The translations under genes were made by a program, and so were the position numbers. DNA of 23,753 bases from Desulfobacterales bacterium (GTDB lineage: Bacteria; Desulfobacterota; Desulfobacteria; Desulfobacterales; UBA5852): the NCBI GenBank assembly GCA_030066455.1, contig JASJBQ010000010.1:1-23753 (forward strand), read 5' to 3'. The notes under the pieces are model-generated. The model was not told the origin of the DNA, searched no databases, and was given only the letters and a program-made list of their open reading frames with translations. Below are positions 7,046 through 14,587 of the stretch, piece by piece (positions within the stretch are counted from its first letter, which is position 1; every line of letters begins with the position of its first letter).

Positions 7046-7525
7046 TTGAAGAAGGTGAACTGTCCCCGTGACGGTGCCCCTTTGGAGCCTCGGGAAAAAG
7101 CGGGCTGCGCCTTTTATTTCTGCCGTCACTGTTCCGGGCTGCTGATCGACCGGCATGAGCGCCGCAAGGCCGGTCTGCGTGGGCTCGCGGTCGAGGGGGG
7201 CGCTTCGGCTCCGCGCCCGGCACCATTGGGAAAGGGGCGGATGGTGTCACCGGTTTCGGGCAGCCTGATGGATGCGATCGTGTTCCAGGGCGTGACCATC
7301 GATCTGTGCCGCCGGAGCGGTCATGTCTGGCTTGACTGTGGCGAGCTCGAGACGATCCGCAAGCAATTGATCGCCAAAACCCGGCCGTCCGAAAAAACAA
7401 AGGGTGGCGCGGATCCAGTCGAGCTTGCGGAAATCGCTGTGGAGGCGGCCGACAGCTTTTTCTCGATCGATGAGGGTATCGAAATTATGTTCGAGTGGAT
7501 TCTCGGCGCGCTGGATGGATTCTAA
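7046..7525 (+). CDS. Degenerate double zinc-ribbon (zf-TFIIB-like) protein
   Basis: The 159-residue protein has two tandem copies of the zf-TFIIB pattern, then a C-terminal acidic helical part (about 124-159). Copy 1 (about 6-36) has Cys6, Cys26 and Cys29 but Asp9 where a Cys is expected. Copy 2 (about 68-104) keeps the surrounding frame, GVTIDLCRRSGHVWLDCGEL, but has Ser at three of the four ligand positions (Ser68, Ser71, Ser91) and only Cys88. The second site has probably lost its metal. The start is a TTG at 7046, with only a weak ribosome-binding site; it was chosen because the first Cys is at residue 6 and no ATG is available. Function unknown. The gene converges on the sugar operon. 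Confidence 0.7.
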   Translation: MKKVNCPRDGAPLEPREKAGCAFYFCRHCSGLLIDRHERRKAGLRGLAVEGGASAPRPAPLGKGRMVSPVSGSLMDAIVFQGVTIDLCRRSGHVWLDCGELETIRKQLIAKTRPSEKTKGGADPVELAEIAVEAADSFFSIDEGIEIMFEWILGALDGF

Positions 7526-7545
7526 AATGCGAGAGGGCGAAATGC

Positions 7546-7604
7546 GCGCCCAACGCGGATCTTTATCCGCCTCCGGCGGATGGGGCCAAAAGACATTTTT
7601 GAGA
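7546..7604. repeat. Partial second copy of the 3' part of the intergenic repeat
   Basis: Positions 7546-7561 and 7581-7604 together match 7705-7744 with one mismatch; the 24-bp part at 7581-7604 is identical to 7721-7744, exactly 140 bp away. This copy is interrupted by 19 bp (7562-7580) that, with the following base, form the perfect hairpin ATCCGCC-TCC-GGCGGAT (7565-7581). It appears to be a truncated copy placed next to the fuller element at 7609-7752. Confidence 0.65.
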
Positions 7605-7608
7605 AACC

Positions 7609-7752
7609 AGAAGGCCTCTCAAAAATAGGATTTTGGTTTCAGATCAAGGCGGCCGCGAATTTTAAACCGGAGGAATACACATGTATTTCGAGGATTTAAA
7701 AAGAGCGCCCAACGCCGATCTGGGGCCAAAAGACATTTTTGAGAGGCCTTCT
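7609..7752. repeat. Structured intergenic repeat, copy C (144 bp)
   Basis: Perfect 18-bp inverted arms lie at 7609-7626 and 7735-7752. Inside are AGATCAAGGC, GCGAAT, GGAGGA, a central palindrome AATACA-CA-TGTATT, CGAGG and AACGCCGAT, in the same order as the two copies near 23.0 and 23.5 kb, which have different stem sequences. TTTTAAA and TTTAAAA form a middle stem. The right arm overlaps the last two bases of the ROK kinase stop codon, so the element forms the 3' boundary of the sugar operon. An ATG at 7681 behind GGAGGAATACAC opens a 42-codon frame, but its bases are part of the palindrome and it is probably not a gene. Confidence 0.75.
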
Positions 7753-8656
7753 ACCGGCCGATCCAGGCTGCGCCATACACCCCCGCCGAATCCCCCAACT
7801 GGTTCTTGAGAATCGGCGTTTCGACATGTTCGTGAAAGGCGTAGCGTCGAACGCGCGCCACCCCTTCGGTGTACAGCTCTTCGATATTGGACAATCCGCC
7901 GCCGATCACGATGGCATCCGGATCCAGGAGGGAGATCAGTCCGCCGACGCAGCGCCCGAAATCTTCCAGAAACTGGTCGAAGACATCCCCGGCCCGGGCG
8001 TCTTTTTGACGATGCCGGGCAACGATCTCCTCGAACCGGATCCGTTCACCGTATTTGCGCCGGTAGGCTTCGGCCACGCCGGTGCCGCTGAGTTTCATTT
8101 CGAGGCACCCCGGGTTGCCGCACCAGCAGCGCTCACCACCGGGATCGATTGAAAAATGCCCCCATTCGCCGGCAATCAGATGCCGACCCCGATGAATCTT
8201 CCCATCGATGCAGAGCCCGCCGCCGACCCCGGTACCGAGGATCATGCCGAAGACGTGCCTGTAGCCCCGGGCGGCCCCGCTGACGACCTCCGCCAGCGTG
8301 AAGCAATTGGCATCGTTGTCCATGCCCACCGGTCTTCCCAGCAGGTCTTCGATATCAGCCTGAAACGGCCGGCCCCTGAGGGACGTCGTGTTGGCATTCT
8401 GGACCACTTGTTTCGTGGGGTGAATCGTGCCGGGGATGCCCACACCGATCGTGTGAACGGCCGCGGCCGGAATGCGTCCCCGGGTCGCCTGGATCAGATC
8501 GCAGACGGCATCCCGGATGTCGCCGTACTCGTCGGCACCGCCGCGGGGGGTCGGAATGCGTTCGCGGTGCAGGATGTCGCCGGCCGGGTCGAACAGGATA
8601 GTCTCGATCTTGGTGCCCCCGAGGTCAATGCCGATCCTGTAGGGTGCATCGCTCAT
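7751..8656 (-). CDS. ROK-family sugar kinase (Mak/NagK-like)
   Basis: The 301-residue cytosolic kinase has the ATP-binding DLGGTK (11-16), NDAN with the catalytic Asp115, GTGVGGG (141-147), the zinc ligand in EWGH (His167) and CWCGNPGCLE (Cys177, Cys179, Cys184), the ROK zinc site. SGTGVAEAYRR (190-200) after the Cys motif recalls the fructokinase Mak/NagK branch. It likely phosphorylates a hexose or amino-hexose delivered by the adjacent importer. Its ATG overlaps the TGA of the ATPase gene by 4 bp (8653-8656), so translation is coupled and it is the last gene of the operon. The stop codon lies in the arm of the repeat at 7609-7752. The exact sugar cannot be read from the sequence. Confidence 0.9.
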   Translation of the reverse strand: MSDAPYRIGIDLGGTKIETILFDPAGDILHRERIPTPRGGADEYGDIRDAVCDLIQATRGRIPAAAVHTIGVGIPGTIHPTKQVVQNANTTSLRGRPFQADIEDLLGRPVGMDNDANCFTLAEVVSGAARGYRHVFGMILGTGVGGGLCIDGKIHRGRHLIAGEWGHFSIDPGGERCWCGNPGCLEMKLSGTGVAEAYRRKYGERIRFEEIVARHRQKDARAGDVFDQFLEDFGRCVGGLISLLDPDAIVIGGGLSNIEELYTEGVARVRRYAFHEHVETPILKNQLGDSAGVYGAAWIGR

Positions 8657-9768
8657 CGGATGCGCTCGCCATCCTCAGGGTTGAAGAAAAGCGCCTTGGA
8701 CATGTCCACCGCCAGTTCCATGGTTTCACCCGGACGGCCGGCAGCGTCCGGATGAACCCGGCAGGTGACCGCCCTGTCGTTGATGCGCACGAATACCAGG
8801 GTGTCGGGTCCTGTGGGTTCGGCCACCTGGACCTCGCATGACAGGGTCTGGTACGATCCGTGACTTCCCTGGGCGCCCGCGCCGTCGGTGATCTGCTCCG
8901 GACGGATGCCCAGAGTGACCTCCCGATCGCACCAGGTCGCCAGTCCGCCGTCCTTTGCGCCGATGTCGAGGATGGCCGCCCGGCCGGCACCGGTATCGAG
9001 CGTCACGCCCAGGCCCCCATCGTGGCGGACGATGCGGGCGGGGATGAAATTCATCGCCGGGGAGCCGATGAACCCGGCCACGAATAGGTTGGCCGGATTC
9101 TGGTAGACCTGGTCCGGCGTGTCGAACTGCTGGAGGATGCCGTCCTTCATGATGGCAATCCGGTCGGCCAGGGTCATGGCCTCGATCTGGTCGTGGGTGA
9201 CATAGACGACGGTCGTGTGGATGCGCTGGTGAAGCCGTTTGATTTCGGTGCGCATCTCGACCCGCAGCTTGGCGTCGAGATTGCTCAGCGGTTCGTCGAA
9301 CAGAAAGATCTTGGGATTGCGCGCCAGGGCGCGTCCCATGGCCACGCGCTGGCGCTGCCCGCCGGAGAGTTGGGCCGGCTTGCGCTCCAGCAGGTCGGTG
9401 ATCTGAAGCATTTGGGCCACGCGTTCGATGATCGCCTCGATCTCCGCCTTGGCGACTTTGCGGGTCTCCAGGCCGAAAGACAGGTTCTTGCGGACATTCA
9501 TGTTCGGGTAGAGCGCATAGCTCTGGAACACCATGGCGATGTCACGGTCCTTGGGGCTCACGGCGTTGACCACGCGCTCGCCGATCAGAACCTCTCCCGA
9601 GGTCACCGTCTCCAGACCGGCAATCAGGTTGAGCAGGGTGGATTTCCCGCAGCCGGAAGGGCCGACCAGGACCAGAAACTCCCCCGAATCGATTTCGAGG
9701 TTGATGCCCTTGAGGACATCGACCGCGCCGAAGGATTTGCACACATCTTTTATTTTCAAAGAGGCCAT
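8653..9768 (-). CDS. Sugar ABC importer ATPase (MalK/UgpC/MsmK type)
   Basis: The 371-residue ATPase powers the importer on the inner face of the membrane. Visible parts are Walker A GPSGCGKST (36-44), the Q-loop Gln82, the signature LSGGQRQRV (134-142), Walker B IFLFDEP (154-160) and the H-loop THD (191-193). The extra C-terminal region (about 235-371) has the TOBE/OB-fold of the MalK subgroup, with FIGSPAMNFIPA at its start. It lies between the permease and kinase genes in the operon; 112 bp separate it from the upstream permease, and no strong ribosome-binding site precedes its ATG. MalK-type ATPases often serve more than one importer, but here it is linked to one. Confidence 0.95.
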   Translation of the reverse strand: MASLKIKDVCKSFGAVDVLKGINLEIDSGEFLVLVGPSGCGKSTLLNLIAGLETVTSGEVLIGERVVNAVSPKDRDIAMVFQSYALYPNMNVRKNLSFGLETRKVAKAEIEAIIERVAQMLQITDLLERKPAQLSGGQRQRVAMGRALARNPKIFLFDEPLSNLDAKLRVEMRTEIKRLHQRIHTTVVYVTHDQIEAMTLADRIAIMKDGILQQFDTPDQVYQNPANLFVAGFIGSPAMNFIPARIVRHDGGLGVTLDTGAGRAAILDIGAKDGGLATWCDREVTLGIRPEQITDGAGAQGSHGSYQTLSCEVQVAEPTGPDTLVFVRINDRAVTCRVHPDAAGRPGETMELAVDMSKALFFNPEDGERIR

Positions 9769-9880
9769 GACAGAATCTGCTCGTGTTCCGAAGTGGGCAC
9801 GCTGTCGCCGCTACGCTTAAGATCACGGGGCCCGGTATTGGCGCCAGCGCAAGTTATCATCAAAACCGACGCCATCCCTC

Positions 9881-10756
9881 TCAGCCCTTCACCGCACCCG
9901 CCGTGAGCCCGCGGACGAAGTACTTGCCGGCCACGAAGTAGACGAACAGGGTCGGCAGGGCGGCGATGATGGCGGCCGCCATGTCCACGTTGTATTCCTT
10001 GACCGCCGAGGAGGTGTTGACCAGGTTGTTGAGGGCCACGGTAATCGGCTGCGTCTCGCCGGTGGAAAAGCAAACGCCGAATAAGAAATCGTTCCAGATC
10101 TGGGTGGTCTGCCAGATGATGGTGACCATGAAGATCGGTAGGCTGATGGGCAGCATGATTTTCCAGAAAATGCGGAAAAATCCGGCGCCGTCGATACGGG
10201 CGGCATTCACCAGTTCGCTGGGCACCGCCACGTAGTAGTTGCGGAAGAACAGGGTCGTAAAGGCCAGCCCGTAGACGACATGGACGAGGACCAGTCCCCA
10301 CATCGACTCGGAAAGTCCCAGAAAACCGAGCGTGCGCGCCATGGGCAGCAGGATGACCTGAAAGGGAATGAAACAGCCCAGAAGGAGCATGGCAAAAAAG
10401 GTGTCGCTGCCCCGGAAGCGCCACTTGGAGAGTACATAGCCGTTGACCGCCCCGATCATCGTGGAGATCAGAACGGCCGGTATCACCATGCGGATGGAAT
10501 TCCAGAAAAACCCCCGGATGCCCTCGTTGGTCACCCCGATGGTGGCGTAGCCCCAGGCCTTGAGCCAGGGTTCCAGCGTCGGGAGACGGGGCAGGGCGAC
10601 AAGGGTCCCGGCACGGATCTCGTCCATATTCTTGATGGAGGTGATGAACATGACGAAGAAGGGGGCCAGGAAATAGACCACGAAAAGCAGCAGGACACCG
10701 TAGATAAAAACCCGGTGGGCCACTTCCGCAGGCGATTTACGGATAGCCTCAGGCAT
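9881..10756 (-). CDS. Sugar ABC importer permease, MalG type
   Basis: The 291-residue membrane protein has about six transmembrane segments and the cytoplasmic EAA loop ELVNAARIDGAGFFRIFWKI (181-200) that docks on the ATPase. The frame runs back to 10816, but the ATG at 10756 was chosen because GGAGGAAA lies just before it and the extension is unlike a permease. The start overlaps the end of the other permease gene by 8 bp, so the two are translationally coupled. It pairs with that subunit to form the translocation channel. Confidence 0.93.
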   Translation of the reverse strand: MPEAIRKSPAEVAHRVFIYGVLLLFVVYFLAPFFVMFITSIKNMDEIRAGTLVALPRLPTLEPWLKAWGYATIGVTNEGIRGFFWNSIRMVIPAVLISTMIGAVNGYVLSKWRFRGSDTFFAMLLLGCFIPFQVILLPMARTLGFLGLSESMWGLVLVHVVYGLAFTTLFFRNYYVAVPSELVNAARIDGAGFFRIFWKIMLPISLPIFMVTIIWQTTQIWNDFLFGVCFSTGETQPITVALNNLVNTSSAVKEYNVDMAAAIIAALPTLFVYFVAGKYFVRGLTAGAVKG

Positions 10757-11720
10757 ACCGTTTCCTCCGTAACTCGGAGTACAGGTAGGGCACGATAATG
10801 GCCATGACCATGGCAAACATCATCATGGCACTGGCCGCCCCCATGGCCAGTCGCCCGCGCGTAAAGGCGTAGGCGTACATGAATGTGGCCGGAAGATCGG
10901 AAGAATAGCCCGGCCCGCCGCGGGTCAGCACCACCACCAGGTCGAAGCTTTTGATGGCGATATGGGTCAGGATGATGAAGGTGCTGAAGAAAACCGGCCG
11001 CAGGCTGGGGATGATGATCCGCCAATAGATCCGCCGCAGGCCGGCGCCGTCCACCTGGGCGGCCTTGATGATACTGTCGTCGATACTGCGCAGCCCGGCC
11101 AGAAACATGGCCATCACGAACCCCGTAGACTGCCATACGGCCGCGATGACCACGCAGTAGATGGACATCTCCGATGTCACCAGCCAGTCGAAGGTGAAGG
11201 TCGACCAGCCCATCTCGCGCACCAGGCGCTCGATGCCCAGGCCCGGGTTCAGGATCCACTTCCAGGCGGTTCCCGTGACCACGAAAGACAGGGCCAGCGG
11301 ATAGAGGTAGATCGTTCGCAGGGCACCCTCGATGCGAATTTTCTGATCCAGAAAGATGGCCAGGAGCAGTCCGAAAACCGTGCAGAAGAAAATGAACAGG
11401 CCGCCGTACACCAGCAGGTTGCGGCAGGCCACCCACCAGCGTTCGATGCGCCACAATTTGGCGTACTGGGCCAGCCCGACAAAGTCATAGGTCGGCAGGA
11501 AGGTGGACTTGGTCATGGAGATGTAGAGCGTCCACAGAATGAATCCGTAGATGAAAATGAGCATGACCGCGAAACTCGGGGCAATGACCACCTTGGGTAG
11601 AGCGGTCTCCAGCATGGAAGACCATGTCGGCTGTTGGTTGGCTGGGCGCATATCCTGGAAGACGGCCCGGCCGACCGCGATTCCTGGAGCAGATCGACCG
11701 GGCGTGGTTGTATTCGTCAT
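10749..11720 (-). CDS. Sugar ABC importer permease, MalF type
   Basis: The 323-residue inner-membrane protein has about six hydrophobic segments, beginning near residue 43, after a hydrophilic N-terminus of about 40 residues. The EAA loop is IKAAQVDGAGLRRIYWRIII (218-237). LTRGGPGYSSDLPATFMY (265-282) is also typical of MalF/UgpA-type subunits. The start at 11720 lies 12 bp past the stop of the binding-protein gene and lacks a strong ribosome-binding site; an internal Met24 is a possible alternative. It is the second gene of the operon and forms the channel with the MalG-type subunit. Confidence 0.92.
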   Translation of the reverse strand: MTNTTTPGRSAPGIAVGRAVFQDMRPANQQPTWSSMLETALPKVVIAPSFAVMLIFIYGFILWTLYISMTKSTFLPTYDFVGLAQYAKLWRIERWWVACRNLLVYGGLFIFFCTVFGLLLAIFLDQKIRIEGALRTIYLYPLALSFVVTGTAWKWILNPGLGIERLVREMGWSTFTFDWLVTSEMSIYCVVIAAVWQSTGFVMAMFLAGLRSIDDSIIKAAQVDGAGLRRIYWRIIIPSLRPVFFSTFIILTHIAIKSFDLVVVLTRGGPGYSSDLPATFMYAYAFTRGRLAMGAASAMMMFAMVMAIIVPYLYSELRRKRYA

Positions 11721-11731
11721 TGACGACGGTT

Positions 11732-12991
11732 TTACATCTTGGCTTCCTTGACGGCCGCCGCCAGTTTCCGGGCGGCATCCTGCGGTGACATGTCGGAATT
11801 GTAGAAGTTGGTGACCACATCGAACATGGCCCCGCGCACGGCCGGCGACACCGCCATTTCATGGGCCATGCTGGGCATCAGACCGCCGGATTTGGCGGTG
11901 GCGGCGAAGTCGGCCATGGACTTGACCGCCACGGCGTCGAACGGATCCTCGGAGATGCCGGAGCGCACCGGGATGGATCCCTTGTTGACGTTGAACACCA
12001 CCTGAAAGTCGGGAGACAGGATCAGACGCGCCATGGCTTTCTGGGCTTTTTTGGCCTCCGCGTCCTTGACTTCGAACATGATGAAGGAATCCACGTTGAA
12101 CAGAAAGGCATCCGCGGTTCCGGGAACAGTCAGGGCATCGTAGTCCTTGCCCGGAACCTTGCCGGCCGCCGTGAACTCGCCCTTGGCCCAGTCCCCCATG
12201 AACTGCATCCCGGCCTCGCCCTTGATGACCATGGCCGTGGCCAGATTCCAATCACGGCCCGGGGCGTTTTTGTCGGTGTATTTTTTGATTTGCCTGAAGA
12301 TCTCGAAGACCTTGACCATGGTGTTGCTGGCCAGCGCCTGCACATCGGCCAGCACCATGGTTTTGATATAAAAATCCGTGCCGCCGACACCCGATACGAT
12401 GGATTCCCAGGCCGTGGCTTCCTGCCAGGGCTGCCCCCCGAAGGCCACGGGGATCATACCGGCTTTTTGGATTTTTTCACAGGCCGCGAAAAATTCGTCC
12501 CAGGTCTCCGGGTATTTCGCGCCGGCCTTCTGGAACACCGCGGGATTGCACCACATCCAGTTGATGCGGTGGACGTTTACCGGCACGGCGACCCATTGGC
12601 CGCCGGCTTTCATGATATCGGCCACAACCCTGGGGACCAACTTATCCCAGCTCTCGGCCTTCGCGACGTCGTCCAGATTCGTCAGTACCCCCAGATCGGC
12701 CCATTCCTGGATCTGGGGACCCTTGACCTGGGCGGCCGTTGGGGGATTGCCGGATACGGCGCGCGATTTAAGGGCCGTCATGGCGTTGGCCCCGGCCCCG
12801 CCGGCAACGGCAAAGTCTTTCCAGGTATGCCCTTCGGTTTGAAGCATCTTCTGCAGTTGCTGGACGGCGGCTGCCTCCCCACCAGAAGTCCACCAGTGCA
12901 GGACTTCGACCTCGCCCGCCCATGCCGTGGTCGTCAGGATGCCGATCGCGAGTACGGCCGCGACGCCTGATAAAAACCGGTTGCCACGCAT
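11732..12991 (-). CDS. Periplasmic sugar-binding protein of the ABC importer (GtsA-like)
   Basis: The 419-residue protein has a signal peptide with likely cleavage after AWA (residue 25) and belongs to the family 1 solute-binding proteins. VEVLHWWTSGGEAAAV (28-43), WKDFAVAGGAGANAM (57-71) and SGNPPTAAQVKGPQIQEW (80-97) closely resemble the glucose/mannose-binding GtsA proteins of pseudomonads as I recall them. Glucose-type hexoses are therefore the best guess for the ligand. It is the first gene of the operon, and AGGAGGGG precedes its ATG by 5 bp. Regulation probably acts from the control region shared with the divergent ROK repressor. Confidence 0.93.
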   Translation of the reverse strand: MRGNRFLSGVAAVLAIGILTTTAWAGEVEVLHWWTSGGEAAAVQQLQKMLQTEGHTWKDFAVAGGAGANAMTALKSRAVSGNPPTAAQVKGPQIQEWADLGVLTNLDDVAKAESWDKLVPRVVADIMKAGGQWVAVPVNVHRINWMWCNPAVFQKAGAKYPETWDEFFAACEKIQKAGMIPVAFGGQPWQEATAWESIVSGVGGTDFYIKTMVLADVQALASNTMVKVFEIFRQIKKYTDKNAPGRDWNLATAMVIKGEAGMQFMGDWAKGEFTAAGKVPGKDYDALTVPGTADAFLFNVDSFIMFEVKDAEAKKAQKAMARLILSPDFQVVFNVNKGSIPVRSGISEDPFDAVAVKSMADFAATAKSGGLMPSMAHEMAVSPAVRGAMFDVVTNFYNSDMSPQDAARKLAAAVKEAKM

Positions 12992-13014
12992 TTTGCCCCT
13001 CCTTTGTTGACTGG

Positions 13015-13179
13015 ATAATTTAGCGAATGAAAAATATATGCGAAAATAATTGATAGGATGGTCATTCGGGCCGAATATCGAGTGTCAAAACGGTTGTTAG
13101 CCCCCACAAACTAACGACTTCGGCATGTCACCGCTTGCACACTATGGGCTGTGTGTCAAGAAATAATTTAGTGAATGAA
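13015..13179. repeat. Pair of 17-bp direct repeats, candidate operator half-sites
   Basis: ATAATTTAGCGAATGAA (13015-13031) and ATAATTTAGTGAATGAA (13163-13179) differ at one base and lie 148 bp apart, about 14 helical turns. The first is close to the binding-protein gene start, the second near the middle of the gap. The second also forms an imperfect inverted repeat with the TTTATT that follows. They may be paired sites for a DNA-looping regulator such as the adjacent ROK protein, but this is inference. Confidence 0.45.
13064..13076. promoter_or_regulatory. 13-bp palindrome upstream of the sugar operon
   Basis: ATTCGG-G-CCGAAT is a perfect 6-bp inverted repeat about 75 bp upstream of the binding-protein start. 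It differs in sequence from the palindrome at 13338-13356, so it may bind a different regulator, or none. Confidence 0.35.
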
Positions 13180-13337
13180 TTTATTGCCTGGCCATCGCTA
13201 CCAGCCTTTGACAGAGAAAAACAGATCAAAAACCATTATAAATTGAATGGTTGTATGAATTGGTCCGTTCCCGGCCCCGGTCGGAGACGACTTGAAAACC
13301 CGATACCGGATATGCTATCGCTACGTCATCGGATAAA

Positions 13338-13356
13338 TATTTCAGTCGCTGAAATA
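13338..13356. promoter_or_regulatory. Probable autoregulatory operator of the ROK repressor
   Basis: TATTTCAGTCGCTGAAATA is a perfect 8-3-8 palindrome, flanked by GGAT and ATCC that extend the symmetry. It ends 16 bp before the repressor ATG and just before the GGAGG ribosome-binding site. NagC/Mlc-type ROK repressors bind AT-flanked palindromes of this size, so it is a good candidate for self-repression. Confidence 0.6.
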
Positions 13357-13372
13357 ATCCGCCGGAGGTTCC

Positions 13373-14587
13373 ATGCTCCCTGCCAGCCGCGATTTGATGC
13401 GGGCCATCAACCAATTCAACGTTCTGAACACGATTCGTACCGCGGGTTCGATTTCACGAACCGAATTGTCTGAGATTACCGGCCAAAGCCGTGCATCGGT
13501 GACCAATATCACGGCCCGCCTGATCGCGGAGAACCTCATCTACGAGAAGGAAACCAGCGATTCGGCCCTCAGGGGGCGCCGCCGTGTCCTCCTGGCGCTG
13601 AACGCCGATGCGGCCTACGTGGTGGGGATCAAGCTGTCGGCCTTCCGCATCAGCTGCGCGGTCACGGACATGCAGGCCGATGTCCGCAGTTCGATTGTCA
13701 TGCCGGTGCGGACCAGCGAGCGATCATCAAGCTTTGTAGCGGATCTCATCGAGGAAGGCATCCGCCATTGCGTGAAAGACGCCCGCCTGCAAATGGATCA
13801 AATTGCCGGCATCGGCATCGGTGTGCCCGGTTTTGTGGACCGCAACAAAGGATTTTGTCACTGGACGCCGCTTTACCGCAAGGGCGACACGCCCCTGCGC
13901 GACCTGGTGGAAAAACGACTCAAGATACGCACCTACCTGGAAAACGACGCCAACGCCGTCACCATGGCCCATCAATGGTTTGGCGACGGCATGGGCGAGC
14001 AGAATTTTGTGGTGATCACCATCGAAGACGGTGTGGGCATGGGGGCGGTGGTGAACGGGCAGCTCTATCGGGGGGCTTCGGGGTTCGGCTCCGAATTCGG
14101 TCATGTGGTGGTGGTCCCTGGCGGGAACCTATGCCGGTGCGGTAAAAGGGGCTGCCTGGAGGCCTATGTCAGCGATTTTTCGATTCTGGCCGCAGCCCGG
14201 GAGATCTGTGCCGACATCCGTTGGGAATGTCCGCCCCGGGGAGAATTGACCCTCGACGATGTCATGGCCGTGGCGCGGCGTGGTCAGCCGGAGATGGTCC
14301 GGATCTTCAGTCGCGCGGGAAGGTTGCTGGGACAGGGGGTGGCAGGCATCATCCAGATCTTGAATCCTTCCAAGATCATTCTATCGGGTCAGGGCGTCCG
14401 CGCGGGTGATCTCATGTTCGCCCCCATGCGCGCGGTGGTCGCCGAGCAATGCAATCCTGCGTTGCACGATGCCACCGAGATCATCATTCACAAATGGCAG
14501 GACACGGACTGGGCCCGCGGTGCCGCCAGCCTCGTGCTGCAGGAGCTTTACAAGACCCCTTTCGAAAAGATCCGGCCGGTGATTTAA
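13373..14587 (+). CDS. ROK-family transcriptional repressor (NagC/XylR/Mlc type)
   Basis: The 404-residue protein has an N-terminal winged helix (about 14-56; ISRTELSEITGQSRASVTNI is the HTH) and a ROK sugar-binding domain. The sugar pocket and zinc site are kept: ENDANAV (190-196), EFGH (241-244) and CRCGKRGCLE (Cys254, Cys256, Cys261). The kinase ATP-binding GGTK is replaced by IKLSAFR (86-92), as expected for a regulator. It likely senses the imported sugar and represses the divergent importer operon and itself. GGAGG lies 6 bp before the ATG. Pairing a ROK repressor with a ROK kinase and an importer is a self-contained sugar-utilisation cassette. Confidence 0.93.
   Translation: MLPASRDLMRAINQFNVLNTIRTAGSISRTELSEITGQSRASVTNITARLIAENLIYEKETSDSALRGRRRVLLALNADAAYVVGIKLSAFRISCAVTDMQADVRSSIVMPVRTSERSSSFVADLIEEGIRHCVKDARLQMDQIAGIGIGVPGFVDRNKGFCHWTPLYRKGDTPLRDLVEKRLKIRTYLENDANAVTMAHQWFGDGMGEQNFVVITIEDGVGMGAVVNGQLYRGASGFGSEFGHVVVVPGGNLCRCGKRGCLEAYVSDFSILAAAREICADIRWECPPRGELTLDDVMAVARRGQPEMVRIFSRAGRLLGQGVAGIIQILNPSKIILSGQGVRAGDLMFAPMRAVVAEQCNPALHDATEIIIHKWQDTDWARGAASLVLQELYKTPFEKIRPVI

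Larger units (their letters stand above)
12992..13372. promoter_or_regulatory. Divergent control region between sugar operon and ROK repressor
   Basis: This 381-bp non-coding region separates two divergent starts and is AT-rich compared with its neighbours. It contains a 17-bp direct repeat with one mismatch (13015-13031 and 13163-13179), the palindrome ATTCGG-G-CCGAAT (13064-13076), GTTAG...CTAAC (about 13095-13114) and a long palindrome just before the repressor gene (13338-13356). On the minus strand TTGACA occurs near 13080-13090 but has no good -10 partner. An open frame across 13135-13473 has no coding character. Confidence 0.6.

Noticed and set aside
11861..12970. A 369-codon plus-strand frame across the binding-protein gene
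   Set aside because: It lies antisense to a confident signal-peptide-bearing binding protein and has a Gly/His-rich composition typical of shadow frames.
13135..13473. A 112-codon frame across the divergent control region
   Set aside because: It overlaps the repressor start in another frame, covers palindromes and has no coding character.
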